A program made the position numbers and the translations under genes. From assembly GCA_910586005.1 (NCBI GenBank), contig CAJUHG010000034.1:1-30605 (forward strand): a DNA stretch of 30,605 bases. Reading direction: 5' to 3'. This stretch comes from an uncultured Lachnospiraceae bacterium (GTDB taxonomy: Bacteria; Bacillota; Clostridia; Lachnospirales; Lachnospiraceae). The notes below the pieces were generated by a model that had not been told where the DNA came from, ran no database searches, and saw only the letters and a program-made list of their open reading frames with translations. Shown piece after piece: positions 25,137 to 30,605 of the stretch; positions within the stretch are counted from its first letter, which is position 1; every line of letters begins with the position of its first letter.

Positions 25137-25740
25137 GGCAATTAGTTTACAAAAGGGACAGAAAGTAAATTTGAAAAAAAGTTCTTCTAGTGGCTTGGGA
25201 GAAATATTAGTAAATCTTAATTGGAATGCAAAACCTGTAAAAAAGGGGTTCTTGGGTAGTTTATTTGGTGGCAATCAAGGAATTGACTTGGATTTAGGAT
25301 GTTTGTTTGAATTAAAAGATGGGAAAAAGGGAACAGTTCAAGCATTAGGGAATGCTTTTGGTATGTTAAATCAACCTCCTTATATTGCATTAGATGGTGA
25401 TGATAGAACAGGAGCTGCCGTAGCAGGAGAAAATTTGCGTATCAATGGAAACCAGATTGCGAATATAAAAAGAGTATTAGTGTATACTTTTATTTATGAG
25501 GGAGTGGCAAATTGGCAGCAGGCAGACGCTACTGTTACAATTAAGTATCCAGGAGCAGAAGATCTTATTATTAAAATGGACGATTATAATTCTACCAATG
25601 CTATGTGTGGGCTTGCATTGTTGGAAAATATCAATGATGAAACTTTTAGTGTAGAAAAGATTGTTCAATTCTTTCCGGGGCATGAAGCTCTTGACAAGAA
25701 ATTTAACTGGGGTCTTAGATGGAAAGCCGGACGTAAATAA
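25135..25740 (+). CDS. TerD-domain protein, divergent copy 3 lacking the acidic loop
   Basis: A 201-residue protein with the TerD opening MAISLQKGQKVNLKKSSSSG and fold-typical strands (LVYTFIYEG, ATVTIKYPG), but diverged from copies 1 and 2. The first acidic segment is only partly kept (GIDLDLGCLFEL, 49-60). The NLTGxGxGDDE loop is replaced by LDGDDRTGAAVAGENLRING, and the C-terminal FNAIGxGxxGGLAAL is absent, ending RWKAGRK. A basic, glycine-rich insert (KPVKKGFLGSLFGG, 33-46) lies before the first site. This resembles the TerA-like branch of the family. It may bind one Ca2+ or none and act as a structural partner of the other TerD proteins. AGGAG precedes the ATG by 6 nt. Confidence 0.88.
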   Translation: MAISLQKGQKVNLKKSSSSGLGEILVNLNWNAKPVKKGFLGSLFGGNQGIDLDLGCLFELKDGKKGTVQALGNAFGMLNQPPYIALDGDDRTGAAVAGENLRINGNQIANIKRVLVYTFIYEGVANWQQADATVTIKYPGAEDLIIKMDDYNSTNAMCGLALLENINDETFSVEKIVQFFPGHEALDKKFNWGLRWKAGRK

Positions 25741-25752
25741 GGAGGAAAATAG

Positions 25753-26343
25753 ATGTCAGTTAGTTTACAAAAAGGTCAAAAGGTTAATTTATCAAAAGAG
25801 AATGCTGGTCTTTCTAAAGTGGTAATAGGATTAGGCTGGGATGAAGTACAACAGAAGAAAAAAGGATTTTTTTCTCCAAAGCCTCAAGATATTGACTGTG
25901 ATGCATCTGCAATTATATTGACTAATGGGAAATTAGCAGATAAAAGTGATGTGGTATATTTTGGAAATTTGCGTCACTCATCTGGAACAATTCAGCATAT
26001 GGGAGATAACCTTACAGGAGCTGGAGAAGGAGATGATGAACAGATTATTGTAGATTTATCTCATGTTCCCAGCCAATATGATAGAATTGTGCTTGTAGTA
26101 AATATCTACCAAGCGATTCAGAGAAAACAACATTTTGGTATGATTCAGAATGCATTTATTCGTTTGGTGGATGATAGAAATAATAATGAAATGTGCAGAT
26201 ATAATTTGACAGAGGATTATTCTGGTATGACAGCCATGATATTTGGTGAAGTGTACAGACATAATGGTGAATGGAAATTTAATGCAATTGGACAGGGAAC
26301 AAATGATACAGGAATAGGCGATTTGGCAAATAGATATATGTAA
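25753..26343 (+). CDS. terD: TerD-family protein, copy 4 with basic insert
   Basis: A 196-residue TerD-domain protein. The N-terminus MSVSLQKGQKVNLSKENAGLSK and the acidic loop GDNLTGAGEGDDEQ (84-97) are conserved. The first site reads DIDCDASAIIL (46-56), preceded by a Lys-rich insert (VQQKKKGFFSPKPQ, 32-45) like that of copy 3. VVNIYQAIQRKQHFGMIQNAFIRL and GEWKFNAIGQGTNDTGIGDLANRYM show a diverged C-terminus without the GGLAAL motif. Calcium binding is likely retained. AAGGAGG lies 7 nt before ATG, and the gene follows copy 3 by 12 bp. It is the last gene of the terD run; a hairpin-rich 286-bp region and a terminator follow before the calcium ATPase. Confidence 0.94.
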   Translation: MSVSLQKGQKVNLSKENAGLSKVVIGLGWDEVQQKKKGFFSPKPQDIDCDASAIILTNGKLADKSDVVYFGNLRHSSGTIQHMGDNLTGAGEGDDEQIIVDLSHVPSQYDRIVLVVNIYQAIQRKQHFGMIQNAFIRLVDDRNNNEMCRYNLTEDYSGMTAMIFGEVYRHNGEWKFNAIGQGTNDTGIGDLANRYM

Positions 26344-26496
26344 CATGAACTTCTGTGCTCTATCAATGGTGAGTAATAAGTTTGTATCAGTTATGATGAC
26401 AGAGTGAAAAAGTTGCATATTTTATATTCCCATAAAAGAATGTGACTTTGAAACTTTGAAATAAATATTACTGCCTGCATAAACAGGTATTATTGT

Positions 26497-26535
26497 CTAT
26501 GAAAGTCGATTGTTTCGTGCTATGCACTTTCATAG
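26497..26535 (+). repeat. 10-bp inverted repeat in the calcium ATPase leader
   Basis: CTATGAAAGT (26497-26506) and ACTTTCATAG (26526-26535) are perfect complements across a 19-nt loop. A smaller hairpin, CCTG-CATAAA-CAGG, lies just upstream (about 26474-26487) and the strong terminator-like hairpin just downstream. No T-tail follows this one. Confidence 0.5.
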
Positions 26536-26561
26536 TATGTCACTATGATCAAATATGCTTT

Positions 26562-26603
26562 AAGAAGAAGAAACTGTTGTTAAGACCTGTTTCTTCTTCT
26601 TTT
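26562..26603 (+). terminator. Terminator-like hairpin between terD copy 4 and the calcium ATPase
   Basis: A perfect 13-bp purine/pyrimidine stem AAGAAGAAGAAAC / GTTTCTTCTTCTT with a 14-nt loop, ending in a short T run. It stops only 26 nt before the ATPase start codon, leaving no room for a promoter in between. Either it ends the terD transcript partially, or it is an attenuator for the ATPase gene. Confidence 0.75.
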
Positions 26604-26629
26604 GTGCACACTAGGAAAGGAAAAATGAT

Positions 26630-29278
26630 ATGAAGTTTAAAGGACTTACTGATAAGGAAGTGGAGCTTTCTAGGCAAAATCATGGCTCTAATAAAATTCC
26701 TGATTCAGAACCAACCACTTTTTGGGAGGAATTTAAGGAAACATTTAGTGATCCAATGATTAAGATATTGTTGGTAATTGCAGCGCTTATGATTGTGATG
26801 TTTTTCTTTGGTTATGCAGATATTTATGAACCACTAGGAACAATCGTAGCTGTGCTGATTGTAGCCTTTGTTTCAGCCAAGACGGGAGTAGCAAGCGATA
26901 CAAAGTACAGAGAGCTAAAGGACAATACAAAAAAAGACCAGTGTAAAGTGTACCGAAATGGAGCCATTGAGGTTATTGATGTAGATGATGTTGTTGTAAG
27001 TGACAAAGTACTTCTGCAATCAGGAGATAAAATTCCAGCAGATGGTATTTTAATCTCAGGCTCATTGAGAGTGGATAATTCTGCATTAAATGGAGAAGCA
27101 GAAGAATGTAAAAAAACGGAAGTCAGTGAAGAGGTTCAACTTGCAGAGGATATTACAGGAGATACTTTTGTAGATTCCTATTCACTATTTCGTGGAGCAG
27201 TGGTTTTTGATGGGGAAGGTGTACTAGATGTAAGAAAAGTAGGATTAAAAACCATGATGGGTAAGATGGCAGAGGAAATGCAAGAAGAAGAGCCAGATTC
27301 TCCATTAAAAGTAAAACTTGCAAAACTTGCAAAACAAATTTCCACTTTTGGATATATTGGAGCTATTGTGATAGCAGTATTATATGTGGGATATGCTATT
27401 TTTTCAGAAGGTGGCGTGTCAGCATATTTCTCAATGGGTCTGAAAGATGTGATTAAGAATATTGTAGATGCTGTTTCTCTTGCGGTTGTAATTATTGTAT
27501 GTGCGGTACCAGAAGGCCTTCCTCTTATGATATCCTTGGTACTAATGCAAAATACAAGTAAGATGCTTGACCACAATGTATTAGTAAGAAAAGCGGAAGG
27601 TATTGAGACAGCAGGTTCCTTGAATATCTTATTTAGTGATAAAACAGGAACCATTACTAAGGGCATGTTAGAAGTTGTAGAATTTTTTACAGCAGATAGT
27701 AATACCATAGAAATTTCAGCTCTGGACAAGCATAAAAAAGTCAAGGAATTATTAAATTTGGCTATTGGAAAAAATACGCAGTCTATGTTTGATGGAGAAC
27801 ATAGAGTGATTGGTGGTAATGCCACAGACCAAGCCTTGATGAAATTTCTCGGCGAAGAAACTTTCCATCAATTAGAAGCAGATAAAACCTGCTTGGTATC
27901 AAAGTCACAAGGCTTTAATTCCACAAATAAATTTAGTCAGGCAAGAATTGACAGTTATGGTAAGACTTTTTATAAAGGGGCTCCTGAGAGATTGTTAGCA
28001 TCTGCAAAAAAATATATGGATGAAAATGGAGAAATTAAGCCGATTAATAAATCAGTCTTGGATAAGAAAATTGATGAACTTGCTTCTAAGGCGATGCGTG
28101 TACTTGCTTTTGGTTACTCAGAAAAAGAACTGGTAGAAAATAAAATTAATGAAGATATTGTAATTATTGGATTAGTGGGAATCAGGGATGATGTAAGAGC
28201 TGAGGCAAGAGAGGCGATTGAGGAGGTACAAAAGGCTGGTATTCAAGTAGTTATGATTACTGGGGATAGACTTGAGACAGCAGTTGCAATTGCCAAAGAT
28301 GCTGGATTATTAAAAAATGCTTCTGATAAAGCACTTTCTTCTGCACAATTAAATGAAATGTCAGATGAAGAAGTGAAGAGAATAATTCCTAATATTCGGG
28401 TGATTGCAAGAGCATTGCCTACTGATAAGTCCAGAATGGTACGCTTATGTCAAGAAATGAATCTAGTAGTGGGAATGACAGGAGATGGTGTAAACGATTC
28501 TCCAGCTTTAAAGAGAGCAGATGTTGGTTTTGCTATGGGTAGTGGAACAGAAGCAGCCAAAGAGGCAGGAAAAATTGTTATTTTGGATGATAATTTTAAA
28601 TCGATCAAAGATGCTATTTGGTATGGAAGAACGATTTATCACAATATTTTAAAATTCTGTAAATTCCAGTTAGTCATTAATGTTGCAGCAGTAATTGTAA
28701 GTGCAATTGCTCCATTCTTTGGTGTAGAGGAGCCTTTGAAGGTAACTCATCTGTTGTTTGTCAATCTAGTTATGGATGGATTAGGGGCAATTATGCTTGG
28801 AAATGAACCAGCATTAAAGAAATATATGGATGAGAAGCCTAGAAGAAGAGATGAAAGTATTGTAAGCAAGAAAATGATGACACAGATTTTAATTATGGGT
28901 GCATGGCTTACGTTTATCAGTTTTCTCTATTTGAAATTACCATTTTTCCGCAATTTATTTGAAACAGATGAGCAGCATTTAACAGGCTATTTTGTGTTAT
29001 TTATTGTAAGTGCGCTGTTTAATGGATTTAATGTAAGAGATGACAAATTTGGAATTTTTAAAGGTTTAAATGAAAATACAGGCTTCCTAAAAGTCTTCTT
29101 TATCATTATTTTAGTACAGGCATTAATTGTAAATGCTGCATTGGTACCATTTTTAGGCTGGATTGGAGAAATGTTTAGTTGTCAACCATTTGGAATTATA
29201 GGCTGGATTACAGTTGTTTTACTTGCAGTGACTATGATACCAGTGGATTTAGTTCGAAAAACTGTTATGGAAAGATAA
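26630..29278 (+). CDS. PMCA-type calcium-translocating P-type ATPase
   Basis: An 882-residue P2-type ATPase. The phosphorylated Asp337 lies in SDKTGTITKG; nucleotide-site FYKGAPERL, hinge MTGDGVNDSPALKRAD and the M4 calcium motif CAVPEGLPLMI (PEGLP, 294-298) are all present. In M5 and M6, FQLVINVAAV and LLFVNLVMDGLGA keep the Asn and Asn/Asp ligands but lack the extra M5 Glu of SERCA, so one Ca2+ site (PMCA-like) is expected. The actuator loop is ALNGEAEE (152-159) rather than the usual TGES; the catalytic Glu is kept. It should export Ca2+, and possibly Mn2+, across the cell membrane. Position after four TerD genes links it to the calcium side of the Ter system. AGGAAAGG precedes ATG by about 10 nt; expression may depend on read-through of the upstream hairpin. 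Confidence 0.95.
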   Translation: MKFKGLTDKEVELSRQNHGSNKIPDSEPTTFWEEFKETFSDPMIKILLVIAALMIVMFFFGYADIYEPLGTIVAVLIVAFVSAKTGVASDTKYRELKDNTKKDQCKVYRNGAIEVIDVDDVVVSDKVLLQSGDKIPADGILISGSLRVDNSALNGEAEECKKTEVSEEVQLAEDITGDTFVDSYSLFRGAVVFDGEGVLDVRKVGLKTMMGKMAEEMQEEEPDSPLKVKLAKLAKQISTFGYIGAIVIAVLYVGYAIFSEGGVSAYFSMGLKDVIKNIVDAVSLAVVIIVCAVPEGLPLMISLVLMQNTSKMLDHNVLVRKAEGIETAGSLNILFSDKTGTITKGMLEVVEFFTADSNTIEISALDKHKKVKELLNLAIGKNTQSMFDGEHRVIGGNATDQALMKFLGEETFHQLEADKTCLVSKSQGFNSTNKFSQARIDSYGKTFYKGAPERLLASAKKYMDENGEIKPINKSVLDKKIDELASKAMRVLAFGYSEKELVENKINEDIVIIGLVGIRDDVRAEAREAIEEVQKAGIQVVMITGDRLETAVAIAKDAGLLKNASDKALSSAQLNEMSDEEVKRIIPNIRVIARALPTDKSRMVRLCQEMNLVVGMTGDGVNDSPALKRADVGFAMGSGTEAAKEAGKIVILDDNFKSIKDAIWYGRTIYHNILKFCKFQLVINVAAVIVSAIAPFFGVEEPLKVTHLLFVNLVMDGLGAIMLGNEPALKKYMDEKPRRRDESIVSKKMMTQILIMGAWLTFISFLYLKLPFFRNLFETDEQHLTGYFVLFIVSALFNGFNVRDDKFGIFKGLNENTGFLKVFFIIILVQALIVNAALVPFLGWIGEMFSCQPFGIIGWITVVLLAVTMIPVDLVRKTVMER

Positions 29279-29320
29279 ATAAGTGATAAGTGAATAGAAA
29301 ATATTTACTTTGAAATAGGG

Positions 29321-29370
29321 CTGTCATGTCAACTGCTATCTCTAAAATGGAAGACGTTGTGATATGGCAG
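29321..29370 (+). repeat. Long imperfect hairpin after the calcium ATPase gene
   Basis: CTGTCATGTCAAC (29321-29333) pairs with GTTGTGATATGGCAG (29356-29370) with two G-T wobbles and a small bulge, across a 22-nt loop. It lies 42 nt after the ATPase stop. No T-run follows directly, so it may be a processing or stability element, an imperfect terminator, or a leader structure of the HAD gene. A shorter hairpin, GAGCG-TGA-CGCTC (29460-29472), followed by TAGTTTTT lies just before the HAD ribosome site. Confidence 0.45.
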
Positions 29371-29491
29371 TCTGATTATTTATATAAAGACAAAATGAGG
29401 AACATCGTCGTGCTTATGTGTAGTATCTCAGTTTACCTGTAAACCAGAACAGTATCACAGAGCGTGACGCTCGTAGTTTTTGGAGGAGATT

Positions 29492-30244
29492 ATGACTGTA
29501 TTCCATTCTGATTTAGATAATACATTGATATATTCCTATAAACATGAGATAGGAATTAAGAAGAAATGTGTGGAAATATATCAGGGGCGAGAAATATCTT
29601 TTATGACAAGTCAGTCCTATCAGTTGTTAAAGAAAGTTGTAAAAAAAGTTTTGTTTGTTCCTACCACCACAAGAAGCATAGAACAGTATGAAAGAATTGA
29701 TTTAGGAATAGGGGTACCAAAATATGCATTAGTATGTAATGGTGGAATATTGTTAGAACATGGAGTGAAAGATTTCAATTGGTACCAAGAATCTAAATTA
29801 TTAGTATCTGACTGCAAAGGGGAATTACAAAAAGCACAAAAGATACTGGCCAAAGATGAGAATAGAAATTTTGAAATTAGAAATATAGAACAGCTTTTTC
29901 TATTTACAAAAAGTTTACAACCAGAAAAAACAACTGCTCAGCTACAAAGTAATTTAAATCTTTTATTGGTAGATGTATTGTCTCATGGGGCAAAGGTGTA
30001 TGTAATACCAAAAAAATTGAATAAAGGTACTGCAATGAAGCGATTTAAAAAGAAGGTAACTGCAGATATTGTGATAGCGGCAGGTGACAGTGAATTTGAT
30101 GTTCCAATGTTTCAAGAGGCTGATTTTGCACTTGCTCCTAAGGAACTTCAATCAGAACATATTAGAAATAAAAACTTGCAGTATATAGAAACTGACAGAA
30201 GATTTTCAGATGATATGCTTACATATATCAATACAATGTATTAG
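29492..30244 (+). CDS. HAD-superfamily hydrolase (type IIB cap) of the Ter module
   Basis: About 250 residues. Motif I HSDLDNTLIYS carries the nucleophile Asp7 and acid/base Asp9. The motif II region TTTRSIEQY, motif III KLNKGTAMKRF and motif IV AAGDSEFDVPMFQEAD complete the phosphatase site, with an inserted C2-type cap in the middle (about 85-190). HAD phosphatases of this kind are found with the Ter PRTase and lyase genes and are predicted to dephosphorylate the metabolite they make; the substrate is unknown. I choose ATG 29492 because GGAGGAG lies just before it; the upstream TTG at 29480 overlaps that ribosome site. It is the last recognisable Ter-locus gene here. Confidence 0.9.
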   Translation: MTVFHSDLDNTLIYSYKHEIGIKKKCVEIYQGREISFMTSQSYQLLKKVVKKVLFVPTTTRSIEQYERIDLGIGVPKYALVCNGGILLEHGVKDFNWYQESKLLVSDCKGELQKAQKILAKDENRNFEIRNIEQLFLFTKSLQPEKTTAQLQSNLNLLLVDVLSHGAKVYVIPKKLNKGTAMKRFKKKVTADIVIAAGDSEFDVPMFQEADFALAPKELQSEHIRNKNLQYIETDRRFSDDMLTYINTMY

Positions 30245-30266
30245 AAATTATAACCCAGAAGATATG

Positions 30267-30344
30267 CCTTATAATACGCCACATGGCATAAGTGCCCCAG
30301 AGAGTATCCCTTATAACACGCCGCATGGCATAAGTGCCCCAGAG
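30267..30344. repeat. Two-copy direct repeat, 42-bp period, with internal dyads
   Basis: A 36-bp unit at 30267-30302 recurs at 30309-30344 with two transitions (TAATACGCCAC versus TAACACGCCGC). Each unit contains nested inverted arms, CTTAT...ATAAG around GCC...GGC, so each can fold into a small hairpin, and each ends in GTGCCCCAGAG. The unit is richer in G+C than its surroundings. Two copies only, with no spacer diversity, so it is not a CRISPR. Confidence 0.85.
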
Positions 30345-30402
30345 GGTATAAGATATTATAAAGTGTTTTTTCTATTATCATAAATGAAAAGGAGAAGAAT
30401 TT

Positions 30403-30605
30403 ATGCATATTTTTAAATTAAGTCCAAGTATGGTACATAAGATAGAACCTTTATTTGAAGGTTGGGAGGAATCTCTTATATGGTCTTGCCTACAAGGATA
30501 TATGGGGGAAGCTTGGGTTGATAGCGAAGATAATCCCAAATCTGCAAGAATTGTTCTTGCAGATTTTTGTTATTTTGCCGGAGAGGCAAATCAAAGGTTA
30601 GTGAC
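30403..30605 (+). CDS. GNAT-family acetyltransferase (PF12746-like), N-terminal part, cut by the window end
   Basis: The reading frame stays open from ATG 30403 to the window end (67 residues). It starts MHIFKLSPSMVHKIEPLFEGWEE in two stretches, followed by SLIWSCLQGYMGEAWVDSE and SARIVLADFCYFAGEAN. LFEGWEExLIWSCLQG and SARxVLADFxxFAG are characteristic of a GNAT-like family common in gut Firmicutes. The acetyl-CoA-binding core lies beyond the window, so the call rests on the N-terminal domain. GGAGAAG precedes the ATG by 5 nt. It is separated from the HAD gene by 158 bp holding the tandem repeat; a role in the Ter system is not evident. Confidence 0.75.
   Translation, partial: MHIFKLSPSMVHKIEPLFEGWEESLIWSCLQGYMGEAWVDSEDNPKSARIVLADFCYFAGEANQRLV

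Noticed and set aside
26344..26629. yybP-ykoY (Mn2+) riboswitch before the cation ATPase
   Set aside because: I looked for the conserved GGGGAGUA-type and related core segments and did not find them. The region is only reported as a hairpin-rich leader.
27178..27825. Minus-strand open frame of 215 codons within the calcium ATPase
   Set aside because: Antisense to an unambiguous P-type ATPase with all catalytic motifs; no family features of its own.
14533..30244. Ter locus as a recently transferred genomic island
   Set aside because: No integrase, tRNA, flanking direct repeats or clear shift in base composition is visible at either side.
30267..30344. Possible CRISPR array
   Set aside because: Only two repeat units with a 6-bp spacing and no diverse spacers or cas genes nearby.

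Overview
The window is AT-rich DNA (by eye about one third G+C) with strong AGGAGG-type ribosome binding sites. Its gene families are typical of gut Clostridia: a putative group-B-like [FeFe] hydrogenase, a split transketolase, a MarR/MATE pair and a PF12746-type GNAT. The best guess is a Lachnospiraceae-like anaerobe. I see no rRNA, tRNA, CRISPR array, transposase or phage gene.

Layout. (1) 1-1900: a minus-strand operon of a two-cluster ferredoxin and a class-M-type sirtuin, divergent from an HxlR regulator, with a perfect inverted repeat between them. (2) 1940-3890: a type-III-like DNA methyltransferase split by a frameshift at an A8 tract, ending in a strong terminator. (3) 3927-5790: a MarR regulator and a MATE pump broken by an internal deletion. 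(4) 6011-7243: a monomeric [FeFe] hydrogenase. (5) 7609-14514: L-arabinose catabolism (araA, araB, araD) interleaved with the non-oxidative pentose phosphate enzymes (transaldolase/FSA type and a two-subunit transketolase). Together these take arabinose to xylulose-5-P and on to glycolytic and ribose intermediates. (6) 14533-30244: a large Ter (tellurium-resistance-type) stress locus. It holds two phosphoribosyltransferases (PRTase_2-TRSP and PRTase_1-PELOTA), a convergent HpcH/CitE-like lyase, a trypsin-like protease fused to a YceG-like module, a rhomboid protease, YceG, TelA, four TerD-domain proteins, a PMCA-type calcium ATPase and a HAD phosphatase. (7) 30245-30605: a two-copy 42-bp-period repeat and the start of a GNAT acetyltransferase.

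How the genes may work together. The Ter locus combines enzymes thought to make a nucleotide-like or ribosyl metabolite (two PRTases, lyase, HAD), predicted Ca2+-binding TerD proteins, a Ca2+ exporter, TelA/YceG and two serine proteases, one predicted cytosolic and one intramembrane. This resembles the yceC-yceH stress operon of Bacillus subtilis with biosynthetic and proteolytic arms added. The PRTase genes lie 18 bp after araD, so part of the module may be co-transcribed with pentose catabolism, the source of PRPP.

Most notable points: the YceG-like module on the protease and its threefold repeat in YceG; the A8 frameshift in the methyltransferase; the apparent ATT start of the ferredoxin; a duplicated terD 3' end; and the PRTase genes joined to the arabinose operon. 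No database search was possible. Family calls rest on motifs read by eye and on remembered family features.
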